A DNA stretch of 64,000 nucleotides from Planctomycetota bacterium (GTDB lineage Bacteria; Planctomycetota; Planctomycetia; Pirellulales; UBA1268), in the NCBI GenBank assembly GCA_003669585.1, contig QWOQ01000017.1, positions 372,001-436,000 of the forward strand. Reading direction: 5' to 3'. Within the stretch, counting starts at the first letter, position 1. Every line of letters starts with the position of its first letter. The notes beneath the pieces were generated by a model. That model was not told the DNA's origin, ran no database searches, and saw only the letters and a program-made list of their open reading frames with translations. A program made the translations under genes and the position numbers. Positions 29,264 to 37,375 of this stretch are shown here, piece by piece.

Positions 29264-30691
29264 ATGGTGACACAAACATACGAACTGATCGTTCTGCTTG
29301 GCGGTTTGGTTTTATTAACAGTGCTTGTCGTTCAAGGCAGGAGCATTTTTGTTGCTGCTCCGCTGTGTGCAGTCGTGATGGTGACGCTGAGCGGCTTCGA
29401 TCCTCTCGGCTCCATAACCGGATCGTACATGACCGGTTTTGCCGACTTTGTCCGGCGATTTTATGTAATTGTGGCTCTGGGAGCTGTGTTTGGAAAAGTG
29501 ATGGAGGAAAGTGGGGCTGCGGCGCGCATCGCCGACTCGCTCGGTCGTCAACTCGGAAATGGTCGTGCCTGTCTGGCAGTTGTTTTGGCGTGCGCTGTGC
29601 TCACGTATGGTGGTGTGTCAGTGTTTGCCGTCGGTTTTTCAGTCTTTCCGCTGGCCGTGCAACTCTTTCGTGGGGCCGATCTTCCGCGACGATTTATCCC
29701 TGCGGCAATTTGTCTTGGCTCGATCACATTTACGATGACATCGGCTGGTTCTCCCGAAATTCAGAACCTCATCCCAATTCAATATCTGATCGATGCCACG
29801 ACAAAGATTCCACTCACGGATGCTCGTGCGGGATGGCCTGTGAGTGTGATTGTTGGTCTGCTCATGTTTGCCGTTGGACAGATATATCTCGATTGGGCAA
29901 TTCAGCGAGATATCAAAGCAGGTCATCGCTGGGAGATTCGTCCAAGTGATTGCATTGATCGAACCGAGGCATCGAGGCCGTGCGCATGGCGATCAGTGCT
30001 TCCATTATTGACAACGGTTGTGACACTGAACTTTTTACCACTGGTCTGTCACACGATCGCATCGACGTGTGAAGCGGCATTCAATGAAATGGGTCTCGCG
30101 AGCATACGAGTTCACCGGTTCCTTGCCCTCGTTCCCGAAGATCCAACGCTGTCTCTCTTTCTTGGCGTGACCGTAGCCATCGTTGTGCTACGTTCTCATC
30201 TGACCAACAGTTGGAATTGTATGGGTGAAGGATGTGCCAACGGTTTTATCGCCATTGGCTCGACAGCAGCGGTTGTGGGGTTTGGAGCCGCCGTAAAAGA
30301 GTTACCGGCGTTTGCGCGAGTGGTCGAAGGCGTCACGCACCTTCCCATCGACCCGCTTCTCGGTGCAGCTCTGGCCGTGGCAGTCATTGCGGCCATCGCA
30401 GGATCAGCCTCGGGAGGGCAGGCAATCGCATTGCCGATTTTAAAACCGATCTTCGTGGATGGTCTCGGAGTCGCTCCTCGCGCATTGCATCGTGTTGTTT
30501 CCATCGCCTCGGGTTCGCTCGATACGCTCCCAGCCAATGGATTCGTGGTGATGTTACTCCGTGTCATTTGTGACGAAACTCATGCACGAGCCTACGGTCC
30601 GATTTTTGTCACGACGGTCATCATTCCATTAGGAGGAACTTTGTTGGCGATCGCGTTATTTAATCTTGTTCCAGCCTGGGCGCTGATGTGA
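29264..30691 (+). CDS. GntP family permease (gluconate/organic-acid symporter)
   Basis: A 475-residue inner-membrane protein with about twelve to thirteen hydrophobic segments. The family is indicated by an inner-membrane helix start, GSYMTGFADFVRRFYVIVALGAVFGKVMEESGAAARIADSLG, GFSVFPLAVQLFR and the C-terminal half-repeat with GSASGGQAIALPILKPIF and SGSLDTLPANGFVVMLL. GntP proteins import gluconate and related hydroxy acids with protons. It is 56 bp downstream of the peptidase gene. The substrate may be tied to the sugar-acid genes at 15.9-20 kb, but nothing in the sequence fixes it. Confidence 0.87.
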   Translation: MVTQTYELIVLLGGLVLLTVLVVQGRSIFVAAPLCAVVMVTLSGFDPLGSITGSYMTGFADFVRRFYVIVALGAVFGKVMEESGAAARIADSLGRQLGNGRACLAVVLACAVLTYGGVSVFAVGFSVFPLAVQLFRGADLPRRFIPAAICLGSITFTMTSAGSPEIQNLIPIQYLIDATTKIPLTDARAGWPVSVIVGLLMFAVGQIYLDWAIQRDIKAGHRWEIRPSDCIDRTEASRPCAWRSVLPLLTTVVTLNFLPLVCHTIASTCEAAFNEMGLASIRVHRFLALVPEDPTLSLFLGVTVAIVVLRSHLTNSWNCMGEGCANGFIAIGSTAAVVGFGAAVKELPAFARVVEGVTHLPIDPLLGAALAVAVIAAIAGSASGGQAIALPILKPIFVDGLGVAPRALHRVVSIASGSLDTLPANGFVVMLLRVICDETHARAYGPIFVTTVIIPLGGTLLAIALFNLVPAWALM

Positions 30692-30823
30692 GTCGGCGAG
30701 TGTTTCTCACCATTGTCGTTCCAGTCGTATTACAATCACCGGTGCAGAAAACATCGCGAGGAAGTTTGAAGCAACACAGGGCTCCGGAAAAGCGATGCTG
30801 TTGCACATGGCGACTTTACAAAT

Positions 30824-33460
30824 TCAGTCTTTGTGTGAGGAAATTGTCGACACGTGGTCGTCAGACAGAAATGCCAGTATGTCCCGCAGTTCACCGTCGG
30901 TCATGGATGCAGAAAGCCCCTGCGGCATGAGCGACGTTTTTAATTCAGTGCTCTGCACAATGTCAGACTTTTGAAATGTTCGTTCCTTGCCACTGACATC
31001 GCGAAACACATCGGTGCTTGACGATCGCAGAAGAATGCCAGTAAAAGTCGTTCCATCCTGAAGTTCAAGCACCGTCGGATAGAACTGTGGACTCACATCA
31101 CGATGCGGTTCAAGAATTGATCGCAGCAAGCTCGCAGAATCACCCTGACGAGCAATCAAACTGAGATCCGGTCCCACAACGTTTCCCCGTCCACTATGGC
31201 GATGGCATGTGCTGCAAAGGCCCACTTTTGCGTGAAAATAAACGCGTCTGCCTGCAAGAAGATCTGCCTTTCCAGGCAGTGCTTCGAGGCGAGCGAGCCA
31301 TGCCTGCGTGTTCTCAAGGGGCGGCCGACCGCTGCTCATAGAAGCAGAATCGAGAATTGCTGCAACGAGCGGTGCAGAATCAGGATGACTTTTCGCAGTG
31401 GCAATGAGCGATAAAGCCGTGGCATCGTCGCATGACGACATTCGTAGTGCCCGCAATGCCTCGTTCCGGAGCGACGCGTTTTCGTGATTAGAAAGCGTCA
31501 GCAACAATGCCCGATGTTCGGGAACATCCGAACTCGAAAGACCAGCGACAGCATCTGAGCGCAAGACAATATCGTACGATTCATTTTCTGCAATTCTCGC
31601 GAGTATGTTCGAAGCATCAGCAGACCTGTGTTCACTGAGCGTGTGCACAACTTCAAGTGAAAGCGATGGATCGCCCTCAGCAAAAAGCTGCTCAAGCAAA
31701 GGAATCGTGATCGTCGCAGTGTCTGCCGGTAACAGACGCAGCGCGAATCCTTTGAGTCGCGCGGGTGTTGTCGGATTGAGAACGCGTTCGGCGAGCACCT
31801 TCGCATCAGTCACACCTGCACCAGGATTGCCCTTCAGCGTGTTTGAGCAGGCAAGTGCCGCTTCGAAAATTTGATATTCAAGATCCTCTCGGGAGAGAAT
31901 CGCTTCGACGGCGCCTGAAAATTCAAGGAGTACGCCATCTGCGATCCAGCGCAGGCATTCGAACTGAATGTCGGGGTCAGAATCATGCAAAAACTCTCGA
32001 ACCCATGCGCCATCGCTGAGGTCTACCCTTCGCAACGCAACCAGTGCCCATACGCGATCAAGAGTTGGCATAGCGTGCAACGTTTTAAGTGACCAGTTAC
32101 CACTTTCGCGAGCAAGCGAAGTGAGCGCGGCATCTGAGAGATATGGATCATTGCCTCGAGCGTGATCAAGAAGTTGACGAATCGAAAGCCCTGAAATTCC
32201 AGCCCGCATCTTTTCGGAAAGACGTGCGTCGTCGTTCATCGGTTCTGCATCGGGCACCATCCACGACGCCAGTGCATGGTCGATGGTGAGTTTCCAAAGT
32301 CGACCACGACCGTGTACGGCATAGGAACTCGAAACCCAGTCGGTGAGATAGAACGAATTGTCAGGGCCGAGAGCCATACACACCGGGCGGAAAAAGTCGC
32401 TGCCAGTAAGCAGTTCAACCCGATGCGATGTATATCCGGCACCGTGCCGAATCAGCGGAAAGTAATCGATTCGGTGATTGCTCCAAGAGGGAATGAGAAC
32501 GCCACCTCCAAGCTCAACGACCGCGCAAGGGCCCTCGCCACACGGATGTACCATTCCCAGCGTGCCTCGCAGTTCACCATTCCATGCAATGAATGGATGC
32601 ACCGGCGCGCTGCCATAGATCCACTGAAACCCATAGTCGCCTCCTTCGACAATGTGTAAAAGTCGACACGGCGGCCTGCTTCCAGGATCATTTTCAGCTG
32701 CAAATATTTCACCGTCTTTGCGCACAAGCAGTCCAAACGGATTCCAGAAGCCTCGTGCAATGCGACGCAGCTGCGTACCATCTCGACGGCAGCGAAAGAC
32801 CCCTCCTTCGCCACGGCCGGTTTCGGTGGAACCGTCAGGAGCAGTGAGTGTCCAGTCTTTCCCAAAATTTTCGCCCAGAGCAAAAACGAGCCCACCATCG
32901 GGATGCCACGCCATGCCACTCAGACCGTTGTGCGGATAATCGGCAACCGTGTCGAGCGTTGCAAGAAGTTCTTCCAAATCGCCAATGCCATCACCATCGG
33001 TATCTCGAACGCGCACAATACGATCTCTCTCAGCAAGATAAACCCAGCCATCACTCCCAAGGATCAGCTGCATCGTGGCATCGGTCTTCTCGTAAAAGAC
33101 GCGTCGATTTTTCCCCGTCGCATCGAACACGAGGATCTCATCGTGCTCGGGACCGATGTAGCCTTCAGGGCGAAAATGGGTGTGACTGGCGATGAGCCAG
33201 ATTCGGCCTTGCGAATCAACATCGATACCCGTTGGTGTCACGAGATCGGGATCTTCGGCCAGAAGTGTCATGGTGACGCCGGGCTTTTGAATTTCAATCG
33301 CAGGAGCCAGTGCAGACAAAGCCTCCGGTGGCTTTGTCGCATCGGCGGCTTCCAGCGGCATGAAAAAGAGCAGCCCGATCAATGCATCGAGTGCAAAAAT
33401 AAAGCTCCATCGACAAAACGATTGAGAAGTTTCATGAGGAGCAAAAGCAAAAGGGTTCAT
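30824..33460 (-). CDS. PVC-type heme-binding CxxCH protein: propeller, HEAT-like repeats, cytochrome c
   Basis: 878 residues from the ATG at 33460; an upstream ATG at 33604 would place 48 extra residues before the signal (FALDALIGLLFFMPLEAADA). The order is a soluble-dehydrogenase-type beta-propeller (TPTGIDVDSQGRIWLIAS, VRVRDTDGDGIGDLEEL, FWNPFGLLVRKDGEIFAAEND), helical repeats with many Leu/Ala (about 430-720), and a cytochrome c domain with CSTCH and the terminal LSASMTDGELRDILAFL. This is the PVC-type PQQ/sugar-dehydrogenase-like family, exported and probably taking electrons from a carbohydrate substrate to a heme. Confidence 0.87.
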   Translation of the reverse strand: MNPFAFAPHETSQSFCRWSFIFALDALIGLLFFMPLEAADATKPPEALSALAPAIEIQKPGVTMTLLAEDPDLVTPTGIDVDSQGRIWLIASHTHFRPEGYIGPEHDEILVFDATGKNRRVFYEKTDATMQLILGSDGWVYLAERDRIVRVRDTDGDGIGDLEELLATLDTVADYPHNGLSGMAWHPDGGLVFALGENFGKDWTLTAPDGSTETGRGEGGVFRCRRDGTQLRRIARGFWNPFGLLVRKDGEIFAAENDPGSRPPCRLLHIVEGGDYGFQWIYGSAPVHPFIAWNGELRGTLGMVHPCGEGPCAVVELGGGVLIPSWSNHRIDYFPLIRHGAGYTSHRVELLTGSDFFRPVCMALGPDNSFYLTDWVSSSYAVHGRGRLWKLTIDHALASWMVPDAEPMNDDARLSEKMRAGISGLSIRQLLDHARGNDPYLSDAALTSLARESGNWSLKTLHAMPTLDRVWALVALRRVDLSDGAWVREFLHDSDPDIQFECLRWIADGVLLEFSGAVEAILSREDLEYQIFEAALACSNTLKGNPGAGVTDAKVLAERVLNPTTPARLKGFALRLLPADTATITIPLLEQLFAEGDPSLSLEVVHTLSEHRSADASNILARIAENESYDIVLRSDAVAGLSSSDVPEHRALLLTLSNHENASLRNEALRALRMSSCDDATALSLIATAKSHPDSAPLVAAILDSASMSSGRPPLENTQAWLARLEALPGKADLLAGRRVYFHAKVGLCSTCHRHSGRGNVVGPDLSLIARQGDSASLLRSILEPHRDVSPQFYPTVLELQDGTTFTGILLRSSSTDVFRDVSGKERTFQKSDIVQSTELKTSLMPQGLSASMTDGELRDILAFLSDDHVSTISSHKD

Positions 33461-33870
33461 GGCTGGAGCAATTCCTCGATAGTGAAAAAAAAGCGACAAT
33501 CTTTGAGCGCGACTCTCCATCCTGCAGATCGTCCTAGAAATGTGCGCAGGAATCGACGTGCCGCTTTCTTGTGTGTGACGCAGCTTCAATACCATACAGA
33601 ACAACGGCCCTGAATATCCCGTCAGCGTAACCGATCACGAATGCACGTGCTGTTCTGATTGTCACGTTACAACCAAGAGGGAATCAGATCTGTCCTTCAG
33701 GCGAAGAAGAAGTTTCCGAAAACAGTTCAATTATGGCGATGCCACAACTCAGGATTGTACTCATCAACGTTTTCCAGCAACGCCATCGTCCCGCGGAGAT
33801 AGTTGAAGCGATTGGAATCCAAGTTTCATTTGTGAGAAGATTGGGAACTCTGGCGTTTTGAAATGAACAT
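33461..33870. other. Divergent intergenic region
   Basis: About 410 bases between the divergent PVC-type cytochrome gene and the dehydrogenase gene. It contains only frame fragments; promoters for both directions are expected but none is clear. Confidence 0.4.
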
Positions 33871-35022
33871 TTGTTCCACGCGATCCACCCATCTATGAAA
33901 AACACCACCATGCGAGCTGTGGGCATTGTTCCTCGTCAGCGACACGTTGCCGAAGTACGACACGAACACCCCGAAATTGTTTCGCCGACACAGATCAAAG
34001 TTCGCACTCTTGACGTAGGTATTTGTGGTACAGATCGTGAGATTTGTACGTTCGTCTACGGTGAACCGCCAGCCAATTCGGAATATCTTATACTCGGTCA
34101 CGAAGCATTAGGAATCGTTGTTGACGTCGCCGCTGAGGTGACGCAGATCAAAATAGGCGATCTCGTTGTGCCCTCTGTTCGTCGGCCATGTGCGGATCCA
34201 AACTGCCGACCCTGTCGCATGGATCGTCAGGACTTTTGCGCCACGTGGAAGTTCAACGAGCGCGGCATTCATCAGCACCATGGTTTCATGACAGAGTTTT
34301 TTGTGGACGACGAAAAGAATTTTATTTTCGTGCCACCAGAGCTGAGATACCGAGCGGTTCTTGCGGAGCCGCTCACCATCGCTGAGAAGGGGCTGTCGCA
34401 AGTATGGAGTATTCAAAGCCGTCTTCCATGGGCGTGCGATCAGCCAGGAAAGCCCAAGGGCGATGGCCTGCGCGCGGTTGTCATCGGAGCCGGTCCCATC
34501 GGCATTCTCGGGGCGATGGTCTGCGTGCTCAATGGTTTTGATACCTATGTCTATTCCCGTTCACCCAAGCCCAATGAAAAATCTGAAATTATTGAATCCT
34601 TTGGCGCTACCTATGTTTCAACTGCTGATACATCACCCGCAGAACTTGCTGATCGCGTCGGAAGCATTGATCTCGTCTACGAGGCGGTTGGTGTGAGCAA
34701 AACGTCTTTTGAGGTGATGATGCATTTGGGAATTAATGGCATCTTTGTTTTTACAGGTATTCCGGCGCCAGAAGGGAATCTTTCCTTGGCGGGAAATCAG
34801 CTCATGCGTAATATCGTGCTGAAAAATCAAGTTATCGTTGGTACCGTCAACGCGGACAAAGCGTCGTTTTGTGACGCCATCCGCGACCTTGGCGAATTTC
34901 ATCGACGCTGGCCGCAAGCTCTCGAAAGAATCATCTCCGCGCGTTATCCGGTTGAAAAGTTTCAAGAACTGCTCACCGGAAAAATGACCGGGATCAAGAA
35001 CGTAATAGCGTTTTCGGAATAG
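33871..35022 (+). CDS. Zinc-containing alcohol dehydrogenase, glucose 1-dehydrogenase-like
   Basis: 383 residues; ATGs at 33895 and 33910 are possible later starts, the last just before the conserved MRAVGIVP. Catalytic zinc residues are in DVGICGTDREIC and LGHEALG, and the structural zinc loop CADPNCRPCRMDRQDFC (about 104-120) is complete. The nucleotide site is AVVIGAGPIGILGAMV. The unusual C-terminal half (YVYSRSPKPNEKSEIIESFGA) and the residue pattern resemble archaeal glucose dehydrogenases, which oxidise glucose to gluconolactone. NAD(P) dependent, cytoplasmic. Gluconate would fit the GntP permease 3 kb upstream. Confidence 0.82.
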   Translation: MFHAIHPSMKNTTMRAVGIVPRQRHVAEVRHEHPEIVSPTQIKVRTLDVGICGTDREICTFVYGEPPANSEYLILGHEALGIVVDVAAEVTQIKIGDLVVPSVRRPCADPNCRPCRMDRQDFCATWKFNERGIHQHHGFMTEFFVDDEKNFIFVPPELRYRAVLAEPLTIAEKGLSQVWSIQSRLPWACDQPGKPKGDGLRAVVIGAGPIGILGAMVCVLNGFDTYVYSRSPKPNEKSEIIESFGATYVSTADTSPAELADRVGSIDLVYEAVGVSKTSFEVMMHLGINGIFVFTGIPAPEGNLSLAGNQLMRNIVLKNQVIVGTVNADKASFCDAIRDLGEFHRRWPQALERIISARYPVEKFQELLTGKMTGIKNVIAFSE

Positions 35023-35105
35023 ATGAATCAGTGTTTCGAGAAAACGCTCAAGAGGAAACATTTTTCAATCTGTCCTGACAACCGTTCACAGCAAAGCAGC
35101 CTGTT

Positions 35106-35780
35106 ATGAGCACACAATGGATCGACATATCGGTGGACATGCGTGACGGCATGGTGCAGTGGCCAGGTGACCCAGTCTGTCAGGTGAGCTTGCATGCGAA
35201 GCTCGGCGATCCTGTTCCGGGACAGCCTGGGAAAAAAATTCCCTGTAATCTGACAAAGCTTTTTCTCAGCGCACACACTGGCACTCATATGGATGCACCG
35301 AGGCACTTTGTGGCGAATGGAAAGACCATGGAGACCATGCCGCTCGATGCAGTCATGGGTACATGCCGAGTGATTGAACTCAAACACAAGATCGCTGTTA
35401 CGGTGGAGGAGTTAAAGCCACACAAGCTCAAACGAGGCGAGCGGGTGCTTTTGAAAACTCGCAATTCCACAAAAAGCTGGAAGATGGCCAAAACCTCTCT
35501 CTTCGATGAAGACTTTGTCTACATTCCGGCTGATACCGCGCACTATTTTGTAAAGCGCGGTGTCATGACGGTGGGCATCGATTACTTGAGCGTGGGAGGT
35601 TTTAACAAAGATGGCGTAGAGTGTCACCAAATTATGCTCGGCGCAAAGCAGCCCATTTGGATTATCGAGGGTTTGAATCTCTCAAAAGTGAAGCCTGGAA
35701 AATACGAACTCGCGTGCCTGCCACTTAAAATTGTGGGAGCTGACGGTGCTCCGTGTCGAGCTGTGATACGCGCACTGTAG
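35106..35780 (+). CDS. Cyclase family protein (kynurenine formamidase-like metal hydrolase)
   Basis: 224 residues with the family motif SAHTGTHMDAPRHF (about 55-68), whose His and Asp residues bind the metal, VYIPADTAHYF and VGIDYLSVGGF. The start WIDISVDMRDGMVQWPGDP is typical. Members hydrolyse N-formylkynurenine, isatin or cyclic esters. Without kynurenine genes nearby, the substrate is unknown; in this neighbourhood a sugar lactone is conceivable. It lies 83 bp after the glucose-dehydrogenase-like gene and is convergent with the Gfo/Idh gene. Confidence 0.88.
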   Translation: MSTQWIDISVDMRDGMVQWPGDPVCQVSLHAKLGDPVPGQPGKKIPCNLTKLFLSAHTGTHMDAPRHFVANGKTMETMPLDAVMGTCRVIELKHKIAVTVEELKPHKLKRGERVLLKTRNSTKSWKMAKTSLFDEDFVYIPADTAHYFVKRGVMTVGIDYLSVGGFNKDGVECHQIMLGAKQPIWIIEGLNLSKVKPGKYELACLPLKIVGADGAPCRAVIRAL

Positions 35781-35912
35781 GAGTGCGAAAACAAATCACG
35801 GCGCTGTTTTGGACAACCATCCAGACTTCTGAGTTCAGCAGGAAGATCGGGGCTCTCGAAGCTCGACGGCCTGGAGAATGGTTCTTAAAGCAAAGGTTAT
35901 TCTGAGGAATTA

Positions 35913-37217
35913 CTACGACAATGTGGGCACTTGGAAGCCTGTGCGCCGCGGTCGATCAAGCATGGCGTTTGCCTGTTCGTCTCCGAGAAAAAGTTCTGTG
36001 GCAGGATTCCACTGCAATGGTCGTCCAATGGCTCGGGCGATATTTGCCAGATGGCATACGGTGACAGAGCGATGTCCAATTTCAACATCGGCAACCGGGA
36101 GCGACCGAGAAACAATGCAGTCAATCCAGTTTTGCATGTGCCACTTTGCCTGCCACAGTGCCAATTGATCGCTCCATTTTCGTTCTTCTTCGACGACGTC
36201 GAGCTTGGCTTCTAATTCCTTGGCAATTTCTGGTGGATTGGATGAAAATTTATTGCGATTGATCTCGAGCTTTCCTTTTTCACAAAAAAAGATTGCTCCG
36301 CCCATCGGGCCTTTTCCGGGATCAATCATAAAATTGACTGTCACCCCATTGGCATACGTCATCGCCACCGCTCCGGAAGGACCCTCCGACACAGGGCGTA
36401 TGTGTGTCGGCCCGGTTCCGTCCATGCCCAGTGCCCATTGTATCTGATCGATTCCGTGTGCTCCCCAGTTGGTCATTTCACCTCCAGCAAAATCCTTCCA
36501 GCGCATCCATGACATCCAGTCCGGGTGATACGGTCGCTCGGCAGCCTGATTGAGCCACATGTTCCAGTCGAGCCCCGATGGAACGTCCTCTCCTTTGAAT
36601 GGCACCGTTGGTGAAGTCTGTGCGCCGCTGTAGTTGATCGCTCGAACCTCAAGAACTTTTCCAAGGCCGCCAGTACGAATCAGATCGCATGCAACCCGAT
36701 TGATCTCCATCGATCGCTGCTGCGAACCGACCTGCAAAACCCGTTTAAAGTGACGCACTGCGTTGACGAGCAGGCGTCCTTCACGGACATACAGCGTCAA
36801 AGGCTTCTCTGCGTACACATCTTTTCCCGCCTGACAAGCGTGAATGCAAGGCAGCACACGCTGAAATTCTCCTGTTGCCACAATGACCGCATCGATGTCT
36901 TTGTGATCCAGGAGTTTTCGATAGTCCTGATAGACTGGCCAGTTTCCACCGGCTTTTGACTTGAAGCTTTCGGCGCGACTCAGATTGCAATCAGAGAGTG
37001 CTACAATTTCTGCCGAGTCCGGGAGTTGTTGTAGGAGAAGGGTTGCGCGGCCTCCAACGCCAATGGCACCGACGCGAATTCTTTCCCCCGGGGATGTTCG
37101 ATGTTCTCCACAGAGAACGCGACGAGGCAAAGCCAAAGGTGTTGCCGCCACACTGGCTGCCGTTTTCAGAAATGTTCGACGCCCAAGTTGGGTGGAGGAA
37201 GAAAAAATCATGCGCAT
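35913..37217 (-). CDS. Gfo/Idh/MocA family oxidoreductase, Tat-exported
   Basis: 434 residues from the ATG at 37217, which has GGGAG four bases upstream (37211 and 37241 are alternatives). It begins with a twin-arginine signal LGRRTFLKTAASVAATPLAL, then the NAD site RVGAIGVGGRATLL, and the family catalytic segment YAEKPLTLYVREGRLLVNA (EKP at about 130). The C-terminal half has NWGAHGIDQIQWALGMDGTGP, as in the planctomycete exported members. These enzymes oxidise or reduce sugars and inositols with NAD(H); Tat export implies a tightly bound cofactor. The next minus-strand gene is far, so it is probably monocistronic. Confidence 0.9.
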   Translation of the reverse strand: MRMIFSSSTQLGRRTFLKTAASVAATPLALPRRVLCGEHRTSPGERIRVGAIGVGGRATLLLQQLPDSAEIVALSDCNLSRAESFKSKAGGNWPVYQDYRKLLDHKDIDAVIVATGEFQRVLPCIHACQAGKDVYAEKPLTLYVREGRLLVNAVRHFKRVLQVGSQQRSMEINRVACDLIRTGGLGKVLEVRAINYSGAQTSPTVPFKGEDVPSGLDWNMWLNQAAERPYHPDWMSWMRWKDFAGGEMTNWGAHGIDQIQWALGMDGTGPTHIRPVSEGPSGAVAMTYANGVTVNFMIDPGKGPMGGAIFFCEKGKLEINRNKFSSNPPEIAKELEAKLDVVEEERKWSDQLALWQAKWHMQNWIDCIVSRSLPVADVEIGHRSVTVCHLANIARAIGRPLQWNPATELFLGDEQANAMLDRPRRTGFQVPTLS

Positions 37218-37375
37218 CGTTCTCCCAAAGAAGTGGTTCAATAATCGTGTGTTTTATAACCAGTGGCATTCTACAAGTCGTGTTTGTTCGTTTAAAGACT
37301 TCGCGCTGTGACGAAACTCAGCCTGATAGGAGGCATCTCAATCGGTGGGTTCCTGGCGAGAACCGGAGACAGAGT

